A stretch of 64,000 nt of DNA, from contig JPHH03000001.1 of NCBI GenBank assembly GCA_000750105.3, forward strand, positions 434,001-498,000, written 5' to 3'. Positions 21,174 through 32,676 of the stretch are shown in pieces. This DNA comes from Tolypocladium sp. Sup5 PDA-1. Taxonomy: Eukaryota > Ascomycota > Sordariomycetes > Hypocreales > Ophiocordycipitaceae. Each line of letters opens with the position of its first letter. Within the stretch, counting starts at the first letter, position 1. The notes beneath the pieces were generated by a model. It worked only from the letters and a program-made list of their open reading frames with translations. It ran no database searches and was not told the DNA's origin. A program made the translations under genes and the position numbers.

Positions 21174-23537
21174 TCAAGGCTTAAAGACGGCGCTCGTGAG
21201 GAGGACTTCGCTTTCAGCTGGCTTGTCCTTCATCGGTGGCGTGGGTGCAGGCGGCGACAACGGAGAGACGATGGCGGAATCCACGATGGGAGCAACAAGA
21301 GCGGCAGTAGGAGAGGGAGTGGTGGCTGTTTTGAGAGCAGCAACAACAGGGGAGGCGGTACTTTTGGGAGCTTCAATCTGGCCATTGAGCTTCTCGTGGC
21401 TCCTCTGCCTCTCACGCTCCGTGCGTAGGGGCTCCAGCTGGTTCTTGGGCGCCTGGTCGCTCACATTGCTGCTCATCTTGGAGATTTCATTCTCGACATC
21501 AGCCAGCAGGACATAAACGTCGTCTCCAGCGTAGACTCGGATGCTCTCCACATCGGCGCGCTTCAAGGTCGCCGTGCTGGTTGCTCGACTCTCCTTGCCC
21601 TTCTCTGGAGCCTCCTCGACGACGACGGGGTGCTCCAAGATAGTGCTAGGCACTTGCGCCACCACCCGTTGCGGAGATGGGGAGCTACTCCCGGTTCGGT
21701 TGGAGAATGTCTGCCTTGAAGGGCTCCGGGGAGGTGTGGAGATGTCGCGAGGAGGCGGCGATCGCATCCCCATGGCTTGCTGCAGCGACTCGCTAGCCGT
21801 AGCCGCAGCTGGGCTGCCATGGACAGGTAGGATGGTCGCGGCGGCGACGTGCTCCAGCAGCTTCTGGCGAACGCGGGTGCGTCGGTTCTCAGCCTGCTCG
21901 AGCTTGGTGACCCAGTCGTCGATGGAAGCGTCAAGCTCCGCCAGAGCCTCCTCTTGCTTCAGCATTGACTCGTGGCTGAACCGGGCGACGCGGGGAGAGC
22001 GAAGATATTGGCAGATGCGAGAGTGGAGGTTGCGGCGCCCGGCTCGCAAGGAGGTGTAAGTGCGTCGGAGATACTCTGTCCGTTCGTCGAGATGGCGAAG
22101 CTCCTGTTCGATTTTGGTGAGCTCCTGGAGCTTCGAGGTGAAGGGATATGTGTATTTTACCTTTGATAGGGCCTCGACATCCTCAACTTTGAGGACCTCG
22201 AATCTCTCGGCCTGGCCGAATGCCTGCTTGTGAAGGGTCGCCACGTCGTTGGCATTGAGTTTGCTCATGGCATCGCTCGCCTTCCATCCCCTTGGCAGTT
22301 CCTCAAACGCCCTTCGCTCGGAGCTCTTGGCCCGCTTAGTTTCGCCGCACTTTAGAAGCGGCCCATTGTTGTTGCGCACTTCAACACGCTTCCTCGGCCT
22401 GCCCCTGTCCATGACACTCGACGACTCGGAAGCTCCCCTGCGGTGACCGTAGATGTAGCCACGCTGCCCATCTTCTGCGTGCGGCGCCGCGCCGCGCTCA
22501 CTGACGGCACATCCATCCCATGGTCTGGGAGAGGCACGATGGAATTCCATGAGCGGAGCCGAGACGGGCGTTGGCAGTGTTGTGGCCGACGCGCCATCCG
22601 TGGTAGCGGATCGGGGGTAAGTGAGATCTGGCGTCGAGGCACTTGGCGTGAATCGTGCCCGGCTCATGGGCGAGATGTCGATGCGGGCCGACCGTGACGA
22701 TTCCAACGGGGGAGTGCTGTCAGATCTGAGCTTTGCTGTTGAGATTTTGGATTGCAGGAGAGGGGCTGGGGAATGGGACTTTGGGATGACGAGCGGAGCG
22801 AGGTGTCTGGGAGAGACTGGTTCTTGTGCTGTCGGGGTGGCCGCCGTGAATGCCTCCTCAATGGCCTTGGCAAAATCATCCTCGCCATCCTCTTCCGTTA
22901 CTGCGACTGGTGCAACAGCCACAAACCGACTTGTCTTGGCTGCGTCTTCTGGAGCACTGATAGAGCGCTCGTGAAGCGGCGGCCTACCAGGGATGGTGGC
23001 TGCTTTCCTGTTAGCAAGGGTGTTGCAGCCAGAAGTTCAAGGTCAGGGCCATACGTGAATCCATGGCGACTTCTTGCACCGTCGTCATGGGACCCAACTC
23101 GGGAACGCTGACTTTGCGTCGGCGCACGAGGTTGTGCTGATTGATTCTGAGTCTCAGATGGTTTACCCCTGCACCGGTCTTGTCGCTCTTCTCGCCGCTC
23201 TGGCCCATTGCAACGGCAAAGGCCTTTTCCGGATCCAATGCCTTGCCACTGTTCAAGACCGGCAGCTGCTTCTCCTTAGGGAAGAGCTGGTATTTCCGTT
23301 GCTGGTCAGGCTGCAGCATCCTCCAGGCAAAGGGCTTCTCGGGGGTAGATGTGGGTGGCGTTGTCTGCGTGACTCCGTGTAAGTGATGTGAGAGCAAAGA
23401 AGCAAGGAAGTAGTAGAGCATATGCATACCGAGAGCATTGGCGGTGCCGGTGAGGAAGGTTTTGATATAGAGCCCGGCTCCAGGTTGGCGATGCAGCTGG
23501 CGATGTGGGCCATTGCGCCGAGAGTGTGGCTTTCCAA
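21174..23537 (-). CDS. Uds1-domain protein (up-regulated during septation)
   Basis: Four exons, 23537-23430, 23364-23055, 22999-22161 and 22103-21174, give 728 residues. The joints read PPMLS/TTPPTSTPEKPFAWRML, AMDS-P-TIPGRPPLHERSIS and VEALSK/ELRHLDERTEYLRR. The second uses the acceptor AAAGCAG at 23000-23001, which is the one that keeps frame. The Uds1 domain (PF15456) spans about residues 345-470 and is predicted coiled coil: MSKLNANDVATLHKQAFGQA, then LRAGRRNLHSRICQYLRSP. The flanks are low-complexity Ser/Pro-rich. The domain is known from fission yeast Uds1, a protein linked to septation. The last intron (57 nt) is a multiple of three, so its retention would add 19 residues without a stop. 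The start at 23537 (MESHTLGAMAHIAS) is the best upstream ATG but not certain. Confidence 0.82.
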
Positions 23538-26092
23538 CTTTGCGGGTTTTCTTGTTTGGAAACAGTCTTAGGTATATGAAGACAGACTGGTAACGCCACG
23601 GGTGGTGAGCTATAAGCCGGCTAAAAGAAAGGCAACCTAAGCCGCGGGTTCGACAGCCAGCGGGGACGAAGCCGGACGACGACACAAAGGCGTGCGTTGG
23701 TATATATTGGAGGCAGCGGGAGCAGGCACAGACACACACGGAGCCAGCCCTGATGGCAACATGGATGGCTGCCCTTCGCTTGCATCCGGGCTAGCAGCAG
23801 CGGCGAGGAGGAGGGTCCACCGCCAGGGCCTCAAGGCCCATCGAGGCGATGAGGGTCCCGAGTGTCAAAGTCATCATCGAGAAGCCGAAACTCTGAGACG
23901 GAGCTTGCATTGGTATGGGATGGGCCGGACAGACTGGGGGGGGAGGGACGGTGGCTGGTGGTGTAGGTGGTGGGGAGCCGAAGGAGACACTGGCAGAAGG
24001 TGTGTGGACGAAGCCAAGTACATGGAGTTGAAACCTGCTGCAGGGCGCAACACGAGGTCACGTCCAGGGTCACGGATAGAGGCTCCAAAGGGGAATAGGC
24101 TGGCCAGAAACAGGGGTGTCAAGACCCAAGACCCGAGTGCTGCAGTCAAAGGACGGAGTCAAACAGCTCCAGCCCCTTGCTGACCCGGCGGTTCCTGGAA
24201 TGCTGGGTCCTGGGACCGTAGCGTCCAAGGCGACGGTCCAACCCCACCTCCTCTCACCGTGGGCGAGAGAAGAAGCATGGGGGGGGCCCTGCGACCCCTG
24301 CAACCCTGCTGCCGATGTTCGCACGGCGAGATCTGGCTGGCAAGATAAGTTACGCGATGCCACTTTGGGTGCCACGCTGGGGGCCAGGCTGCCCGGGCTG
24401 CTGGGAGACGGAGCGGGCGGACGGCCATGGTGAGGCAGCGCGGCCGAAGATTGGTAGAGACGGAGAACGGGGAGTGCATCTGGCACAGTGGTGAGTCTCT
24501 CGACTCCTCGGTGGCGGTTTGGCCTGACGACGTTGCAGAGGAGCGCCCCGGCACGCCGCACCGTCCGCACCAGCAGGTACCTAGGTATGGTGTTGCCTTG
24601 GCAGGCAAGAGTCAGGCGGGTTGTCGTAATACAAGCCCGCCTGAAGCGGAGGCGAATAGGGCCGTGGTCGTTCGTTCTCGGACATGATTATTACTCGTGG
24701 GTAATGGAGGTGGTTGACGAATGAGTCGCTCCCTGCGCTGGTGGCTTGCGGGTAGCCTCACGAGTACGTCTGTTGCTGCACCTGTGCTGCCTCTGCACGG
24801 GCGAAAAACAAGCAGCGGCCTGATGACGCTGGGCCAGGTAATAGGCCAAGCCGTGGAAATTGGCCAAGGACCGGCCGCTGTGGGCGACAGCTTTCGGGCC
24901 ATCATCAGTGCGCGCACGCTGCAGAAGCAAAGCCCGCTCGAGTGACGATGTCCTCCTGCTCATCACTCGTAGTACTCGTACGAAGTACCTCTTGCATTGC
25001 GGGCGTGAGCGTGCGTCGAAACCGGCTCGCTCGCTCCTCTGCACAACGCGCTCGCCGGCGATCATCGTCGGGTGGCTCGCGCGCTCGTTCGTTCCACACT
25101 GGGGCCCCGTCATTGGACAGAGCGTCTCTCGTCGGCGTCCGTGAGGCCTGACCATGAAGAATCGAAGCAACGGGACCCCTGCCGACGTGTCTGGTCTGGT
25201 GTTGTGGGAGCCCGCGAGGGAGCCATTGGATGCCGTGATGAGGGACGCTATCATGATGTGCGTCAAACTATCTGGCAGGAACTGCACCGTACCTGGCCTG
25301 GGGCTTGGGCTAGTAGAGGTACGAAACAAAGTTGCCGCACCCCGCCAAACAAGCCGCGATATTTTCTTTCTTTCCTCACCTACGAGTCTGCGACGCTGTC
25401 GGTCCCTCCCTTTGCTTGCGTCTGCTTCCAAGTTGCGAGCTTTCTTTGGACTGCCCTCGGGTATCTCTCCTGAGTCTCCTCGGTGATGTCTCAAACAGAA
25501 TTGTCTCCGAAAAGAGTCCCGAAAATAGCACGGAGGCTGCAGCGGCGGGAGCAGCTCCAGGGGGCCCAAACGGGCCGTGCTGCGTCAATGCTCTCGTCCA
25601 TGTAACGGCACTGGGTACTTGGTTTGGTGCCTACGGGCGTGGCGGGTCGAACGAGGCAAATTAATGTCCCTGCGTTGCGGTGCCGTGCTGTAGATGAGGG
25701 AGTGGACTGGCATCTAGTCCGTAGTCTCTACTCCATGCGCATGAACATGCCTCGACGCTTTCCACCATGGATTCGTCGATCATCAGGATAGAGCACCGCA
25801 TCGTAACGCCGAAGATGGCTCGACTGCTGGATTGACCTGCAGCTGCCTCTTGCGTTGACTCCATGTTCGGACTCGCCCTCAGACAGAATGCAGCCGGCAG
25901 CGTCATTGACGTTAAGTTTCACTAGGCCGCCGACCGATGATACGGCATCGAATGCCGACCATGTGGCAAGGTACGGAGTAGGGTAGCACCAAATCCTCCT
26001 CCGGTAACAGGACAGGGTAGATCAGCGTCACCTGAAGAGTCCCGCCGGCTCTTACTCGTACGATGCAGGAGGCTGCGAGTGCGAGAATGAGA

Positions 26093-26110
26093 GTAGTCCG
26101 TACGGACTAC
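26093..26110. repeat. 18-bp perfect palindrome built from the dispersed decamer
   Basis: GTAGTCCGTACGGACTAC reads the same on both strands and joins two decamer copies head to head, sharing the central TA. Another paired arrangement lies at 29071-29092 and a third at 61427-61476. Confidence 0.85.
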
Positions 26111-26661
26111 GAAGTACATACAGTGGCAATGCTCTGGTGGTGTATTAGCGGTAGAGGGTATATAGCTGCGGGGCTATTCCTGGAACAGTCAGAAAACGAA
26201 ATCAACAGCAGACACTAAGAAAAGCACATCAGAGAGAGAATTGCCAATAATATCCAGATGCGCAGGGCTGGGCCGGAAGGTGAGGATCGTATGGCGTCGT
26301 CTGGCTGGCATCGAGTCAGCGAGGCGTAAGGACTAGAAGATCTCGTCCCACAAAGGAAGCTGTCAACACCACAGACCGCCATGGAGAGCCTCGACATGGG
26401 GGTCGGGATGCAGGCATAGAGAGCCGTACCACGTCCAACTGAACGCCAAACAAGCCACCTGCAAAGGCCGCTTGACAGCTGTCTGCGGCCCTCATTTCAC
26501 GGCCAGCCACCGCGTGCGGTTCGATGTTCCGGGGCGGCAGGCAGGTCGAAAGCGATGCGTCAGCCTTGGCTCAAAGCGTTCATATGTCCGCCAGCCAGTG
26601 TCAGTGCGTGCATCCCGTGATTCCCGTGACGGGCTTGATGGGCACGCCAGAAGGGGGACTG

Positions 26662-26693
26662 CAGGTGGAATTCTACAGGTGGAATTCTGCAGG
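26662..26693 (+). repeat. 14-bp tandem repeat
   Basis: CAGGTGGAATTCTA is followed directly by CAGGTGGAATTCTG and CAGG. A related 14-bp unit with the same GGAATTC core occurs at 54534-54575. Confidence 0.75.
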
Positions 26694-29070
26694 AAACGCG
26701 CCATTTCCAGTTCCAGTTCCACTTCCATCACGTAGTCCGAGGCGGCGTGCGGCCGCGACGCTGAAAGGAGTAAGAAATGTTTCCACGAAACGGCCGTGTG
26801 TCCGTCGTCATTGGCCCGCCTGTCAAACACGGCCTGCGATCGCCTCAAACGGGAAGCGGGCTGAAGTTGCATCCTCCAAACCACGTGCCAGGGGTTTCTC
26901 TCGCCCTGCCCTGCTCGTTTTTAGAACCTGTTCCCCCCCTCACCGCAAGATGGCGGCCGCGGGGAGCCCGGAACTTGGAAGAACGCAACCCTCACCTCGG
27001 CATCCCGCGGCTACGAGATATATATTTGCTGGTGATACTCTTGGTGGTGACAGGCAAGGCATCCCATGTCGTCGATCACGCTGGCACCTGCTAGCCTCGT
27101 CCTTGCCCTGCCTGTTGTCAATCTGATTGACGATGGACGGATCCCCGGCGGAGCCAGCCGGCTTGGATGCGTATCCGTAGCCTGGACTCTGGAGTCTGGT
27201 CTGGACTCGCGAGACAGAGAACCCCTGTTCTTGACTGGAATCAAACTCTCTGCCCAAACGTCAGTCAGATCAATGCTGGGGTGAATGACAAAAGCTGAAG
27301 TAGTCCGTACGAGTACGTTCTCCAGATATCGGAGGGTTTTTGCCCTTCCGTCCCACGTGACGAGATGCTCCTGTGAGGGACGAAACGTGTTCCCTTTCCC
27401 CCAGGCTTCAGCCTGCATCATCCGAGCGAGCCCCATCACTGCTGACCCTGCCCATGCCACCGCCAAGGTGGTGTCCAAGCCTTTGCCTATGGCTGCAGAG
27501 CCGTCGCAGTCGAAGCTCCAATGTTGTCACTTATCAGCCACAGGCCATCAATTCGGAACCTCGCCACAACGCCGCAATGTGATTCCCACGGCCACATCGC
27601 ATCCCACTCAATCCGGGGGGCCAATACGCGGTGACCATCGTGCGGGCAGCGTCAGATGTCATGTTTTCTGCTATGCCGTCACGGCAGCATCACGCGCATA
27701 GCCGCGAGCTGCCGTACCATGTGTTGCAGACGTCGCCAGCTCGGCAGGACCGACGGTTGTCCTCGACGAATCTTCTCTCGTCACGACTCGTGCGGCACAG
27801 CGACAAAGTCATGGCTCTTGCGCACCCTATTTCCGTCTCGCCCTGCATGCAACCCCTCTTATGCGGCTGGCAGGTCTTGCTTCCGATTGGCAATGGCAAT
27901 GATATCCTCCAACGGCAGCGACATCTCTGGCATTCAGGCTTGCCTGCCAACCTTACGGTGCATGGTTACTTGCAGGCAACAACGTCCATGCTCTCGATAA
28001 CTCAATCAGGTCCTTGCTTACTTGCTCGCCTATACATGCCCAAGGCGTTGGTTCCCCCGTCTCTGCGGCCTATGACCGTCGAGTGCGGCTCGTCAGCTCG
28101 GCCATATCACGTCCAAGCGGCAGCAAGAGGGTGGAGGCAGCGACGACCTCCTAACCCAAACAACCAAAGATCTACCCGGTGCAAATCCAATTTGCCTCTT
28201 ACCAGCAGGTTGTAAAAGAACCCTGAGGTGTCGGGCTGTAAGTGTCTCGTCAAGGAAGTCGATTCTGCGGCAGTTTCGCTCCTGGTTCCTCCGCGAAGGT
28301 CTCGCGGGGCCTCCACAAGTCTGACGCCGGATGAGCACGGCTCCCAACATCTCAGACGCTTCGGCGACAAACAGGCGCGACTCGACAATTTCGCTTCACA
28401 GCCAGCTCCAAGGTGATCCGCCCTCATATCCTGGACCATGAGTACACGTATCAAGAACATCCGTCAAGCGTTCTACGCTTTGGAACACAGCCCGCGGATG
28501 ATCAGGGCTTCGGGGGGCCAGGCATACATGGGACGTCCAACAACAAACTATTACTAAAGGCGCGAAAGCTCGACCGGCTTCGGCTGGCATCATCGCGGTG
28601 CTCGGACTGGGCCATTTGCAGCTTGAGATCTCAAAAAACTTGGCTTGTGTGAATAAGGCGCATCCTGACAAGACAACCGGCACGCACAAGCCGATGGCAG
28701 CACTTCCGTACATATGTTCACCAACCACATGGCATGGTTGGAAATGCAGCATTCGACACTGGGAAGCGTTCAATGATGGTCAACTACGCTGTAGTCCGTA
28801 CGACGCCGAGAGTTTGCTTCCAAGAATAGCATAGCCAAGGAGACGACGCCGTGGGTCACCGATTTAGACAATCGGGCTGTGTTGTCCTAACGCAAACGCC
28901 AAGTGTCGTTCCGCTCAACGCTTCCACCGCCCTGAGACGACGGCCATTTTTCCTCCGAGCTTTACGAGTTCAGTCCGATGCTCGTTTGCGACGAAGCGAG
29001 CGTTTTGGCAGCTGTCATCTTTTCGCCTGGCCACCCCCAGTTGCCCAGCCGCCGCATTTCAAAGGCTCGG

Positions 29071-29092
29071 TACGGACTACGAGTAGTCCGTA
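29071..29092. repeat. Inverted pair of the dispersed decamer
   Basis: TACGGACTAC at 29071-29080 and GTAGTCCGTA at 29083-29092 are perfect inverted copies separated by 2 bp. Confidence 0.85.
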
Positions 29093-30653
29093 GTCGTAGT
29101 CCTCATGCCAGCCTGAATTGCTGGCTTGCTGGCTTGCTGACATGTCTGGGCCCTTTGAAGAGACGGGACAAGGATACTCCAGCTGCGCGGGAGTAATCAG
29201 AGGGCCGAGAACGGACGTCTGGTTCCGCCTCAACATTGCATCAAGCAGTCGCAGGTGAGACGCATGGACCAACGCGGGTTTTCTTCTCAACAAGAAGCAA
29301 CTTTCAACATGTTGCACATCGACTTCGTTTTCTCGCCGCTGCGAATGGCGCAATGGTACTTCGTCTGAAGAAAGTGACCGCATGCTGCCCTCGCTTGGCA
29401 TGCATGCATAAAGCTTGGGTACCCTGCTCCCTGCTCAATGCATCAAGCGGTCCGAGCGGCCCTTTGACGTGGATATCCCAGGTACCCAGGTCAGGCCCAG
29501 GGCTGAAACATTGTTTCAACTCCGCACTTTGCCGGGGTCCCTCGCAGCCAAGGCCAACGGGCTTGCATGCTGATTCTGGGCCGACGTCGTTGCCTTTACG
29601 AGTAGTCCGTAGACCCTACAAGGCTGTCGACGGGATACTTCGTATAAGAGGACGAATGGATGCCTCTGCGCGCATCGCTTCATATGACAAGTCCTTCCTT
29701 CTCCATCCCATCACCTGATAGTTGCCACGTCCAGAATCCGACTGGCTCTCCGATGGTATAGCCTCAGGTGGGGGAGAGTGGGGGGTTCCTGGATCCTTGC
29801 TCGCCGTCAACTGTGGTGAGGCGGCCAGGGCTGTCGAGCGCACGGGCGTTGGCTGGCCTTGACACGGGCCCAGCATGCGAGCAGACTTGGCTAATTGTCC
29901 ATGCTTGCAGCACTTGTGGCCTGAGTTGACGTCGGAGCGACAGGTCGTTGGGAGGGGGGGAAGACGAGCAAGCATCAGGCTGCTGATGCAGTGGTGATGG
30001 CTGGTGGATGAGGCGGGTTCGGCCGAGATGTCGACCGCCGGGATTCGGCCAGCCACAAGAAGCCGTGACCACCAACCGCCTCCGGCTCGGTAAGTGGGGC
30101 CGACTTCGACTGACTGAGCCGGAGCAGATGCATTGCCCGCGCCGGCCGAAGGTGAATCTACATGCAACGCAGGAAAGGAGGCCGCGAGACGCCCGTTTCG
30201 CCCTCGCGGCACGCAACAGCGCAGAATACTCGATTCATTTCTGCAAGCTACGACTTTTTTTTTCTTCTCTCAATTAATATTTCCCTCCCTTTGGTCTCCC
30301 TTTATGAGGGATACACAGTACTAATTACCGCTGCCGCCGTGTCTGTTCTCGCTGCGAGCCTCGGGCCCCTCGACAGCGACCTTACGGCAACCGTCACGCT
30401 CATACGACCGGAGACACCCCGAACAGTGCCGCACATGGCGCGATCGACCCTCAGACTGTGGAATTTGCGGCCGACTAAGAGCTCTATCGTGCCCTACACA
30501 AGCCGTTTCCTCTGTGCGTTGAGTACCTCCGTACGTGCGGGCGAATGAAGGGGGTGGGCACGGACTACAAAGCCAATCATGGCAACGGGACCAAGTTCTT
30601 GGTGTGCGGCACCGGGCGCCCCACGAGGTTGCAGAGACGCCAATGGCACGTCC

Positions 30654-30730
30654 CGTTCGTTCGTTCGTTCGTTCGTTCGTTCGTTCGTTCGTTCGTTCGT
30701 TCGTTCGTTCGTTCGTTCGTTCGTTCGTTC
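30654..30730 (+). repeat. (CGTT)n microsatellite, about 19 units
   Basis: An uninterrupted CGTT run of 77 bp. A degenerate continuation with ATCG and TGCG units follows to about 30755. Open frames across it on both strands are simple-repeat artefacts. Confidence 0.95.
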
Positions 30731-30956
30731 CATCGTTCGTGCGTTCGCTCGTCCATCGCGTGGTTCCTCAACGGGTAGGGAGGGTTCACGAACTGCCCGC
30801 GTTGTTTCCATTAGCAGAGCGAAACATGTTGCGTCTCATGGCCTCTCCTCTGTTCGTGTACCAATCGCGCACTGGTCGGAGTGCTGTGTTCGTTCAACGG
30901 AACAAGACGCTGGTGTCTCGAATCTGTGCGCAGATTAGCCCGGGAGGGGCCTGGGT

Positions 30957-31301
30957 TTGTTGCAACGCAACCTCGTTTTCGGGTCCTTGGTTTTGCTATC
31001 GGCACTAGCAATAGCACATGCTGCTGCTGTTGCTGGCGATGATGCAGTTGCTCGAGATAAGTGTCACTTTTCGGGACAATCGCCGCCGGGAAGCACCGGG
31101 CAACCGTCATGGTTGGACTACCACGAGCGCTCCGTAAAGGTTGATAACGTCTGGTGGTGGCCGCCGTGGGACCGACATCCGGCACCCACGGCAGACTTGA
31201 GACACGGATATCACGATTCTCTTTCACGTTTGTCGCACTGCCGAACGGAACTGCCTGGGGTCTCGCGCTCAAGTTCCATTCCATGCCCGGCATGCAGGTA
31301 A
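30957..31301 (+). other. Possible remnant of a small secreted-protein gene
   Basis: The frame opens with TTG rather than ATG and reads LQRNLVFGSLVLLSALAIAH, a good signal-peptide core, followed by DKCHFSGQSPPGSTGQPSW and WWWPPWD. An alternative frame from 31154 reads ISRFSFTFVALPNGTAWGL up to a possible donor at 31298. No ATG, intron pair or family could be confirmed. It may be a decayed gene or a chance frame. Confidence 0.3.
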
Positions 31302-31424
31302 TAAGTTTATTCTCTCACAAGCGGCGTTGCAAGCGACTCTTCCCCTCTTCCGGGTCCGACTTTGTCCACAGTTCTTGAAATCTTGATCCAGGTCCGATTA
31401 TGCAGGCAACAAGTCTATTCTCTC
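31292..31424 (+). repeat. 25-bp direct duplication differing only by T/C transitions
   Basis: ATGCAGGTAATAAGTTTATT at 31292 recurs as ATGCAGGCAACAAGTCTATT at 31400. The 25-bp copies differ at three sites, all T in the first and C in the second. Confidence 0.7.
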
Positions 31425-31531
31425 TGCAGGCTTGCGCTAAAACCGACGCTTGCCCTCCCCGCGTTCGCCTCCTCTGAATTCCGCGTTCCGCGTCTATGTC
31501 CTTGGATCTTCCCGGGAGCTGCGGCTGGGCC

Positions 31532-32676
31532 TCAGCACTGGGCGTAAATGTCGTGGGCGGAGAAGGCGTAGGCGTCCGCGTGGTTGAGATTGGTCTCGGG
31601 CAACAGGCTGCGGATGTAGTCGTAGCCATGGCCGTTGTAGGCTTGTAGTCGATCATCCGTGCCCTTGACGATGCGCAGGTGCGTGCGTGCCCTCGTGGAC
31701 GGACATCATGGATGGTCTGATTCTACGTGGGGCACCGGCCGTCGAGCGCAGCCAGCAGGACACGAAAACAACCTGTCACAAAACACAACCTGGCCCTGGG
31801 CGACGAGCGTGTAAGAAAAGAGGCCCCCCGGGCCAGGGCTGCAGCCGCCGTGGACGTCCGCGCAGTACAGATTCGAGGAGTCTCCGTCGACCTTGTTGTA
31901 CATGCTGGCCATGGCGCCGTCGAAATACCGACGATGCCCCCAGTGTCCCGGTCGGAGCACTTGAAGCACTCGTCCATCTTGTCGGCAGGGCCGGACTGCG
32001 CTCCCTGGCGGGCGTACTCGTAGTAGGCCATGGTGTAGGTGTTGGGCGCGGCAGCGTTGACGACATTGCGCCTGTCGCCCTGGCAGGCTCCGTCGATGGT
32101 GGTTCGCGGCTGGTGGAAGCCCTTGTGTGTCGCGGAGGCCCTGCCGCCATCGACCTGGGCCTCGAGCACGTTTGACTTGTCGGGAACAGAGCCAACGAGC
32201 TTGCTGTAGCCCTGCTTGGCGAACTGCAGCACGCCGGTAGATTGGATGGCGTACCTGCCGCCCCTGGAGAGGTCGTAGACAGTGGCATTGTCAAAGGTTA
32301 CTTCAACGGACTCGCCAGCAGCAATGTTATTGAAGGAAGACCATTCATCGCCCCGGACATGACCCAGCAAAGTCATGAGCCCCGTCTGTGGCCATGCGAC
32401 TTTAGTTGCCGCCGTTGTGACGACATTCAGGGGCGGGAAGGTAACTCGGGCATACCGGCCGACGAGGCAGTAGTCTTCTCAACCGGCGCCGAGTCCAGGA
32501 TGCTGCCGCTCTTCAGAACCTTGATATCTTCCTTGCCAAGCTTGGTGATGTGGCCTTGATGTTGTGTTGTCCTGTATCCGGAGGCTGGTGTCCAGCGACG
32601 TGGGGTCGCGCCGCTCACGATAGGGCGCCGCTGCTGCCAACGAGGCCAGGGCAGCAAGAGTTGTGAGGAACTGCAT
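31532..32676 (-). pseudogene. Deuterolysin (M35 aspzincin metalloprotease) pseudogene
   Basis: The start at 32676 gives a signal peptide, MQFLTTLAALASLAAAAPYR. The propeptide pattern of deuterolysins follows (DIKVLKSGSILDSAPVEK, then AAGESVEVTFDNATVYDLS), then mature-domain pieces (MASMYNKVDGDSSNLYCADV) and the typical C-terminus NLNHADAYAFSAHDIYAQC. These pieces sit in different frames: shifts are needed at about 32545-32572 (two one-base losses), at about 31918-31932, and between the zinc motif HEGTH (31683-31697) and GTDD (31652-31663). The last shift coincides with three tandem GTGC units (31679-31690), and one unit too many would explain it. Introns may account for the join near 32446 and for some frame change near 31740, but not for all. 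An intact gene would encode a secreted neutral zinc protease. Neighbouring genes read cleanly, so general sequencing error is unlikely. Confidence 0.8.

Larger units (their letters stand above)
23538..31531. other. Eight-kilobase gene-poor stretch
   Basis: No gene could be supported on either strand. The open frames present (for example 24691-25569 minus, 292 codons) have no domain, odd composition and heavy overlap with frames on the other strand. The region carries seven of the eleven copies of GTAGTCCGTA found in the window (26093, 26101, 27300, 28791, 29071, 29083, 29602), short 14-bp tandem repeats at 26662, a GCTTGCTG repeat near 29118-29140, a (CGTT)n microsatellite, and a T-to-C diverged 25-bp duplication at 31292. 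It may be decayed transposon sequence or the long regulatory flank of the Uds1 gene. Confidence 0.4.

Noticed and set aside
24691..25569. 292-codon open frame on the minus strand in the gene-poor region
   Set aside because: Mixed R/S/P-rich composition, no domain, no signal or membrane pattern, and frames of similar quality on the opposite strand. Most likely chance in GC-rich DNA.
30535..31008. Frames with (VRSF)n or (NERT)n repeats
   Set aside because: Direct translation of the (CGTT)n microsatellite on either strand, not protein-coding.
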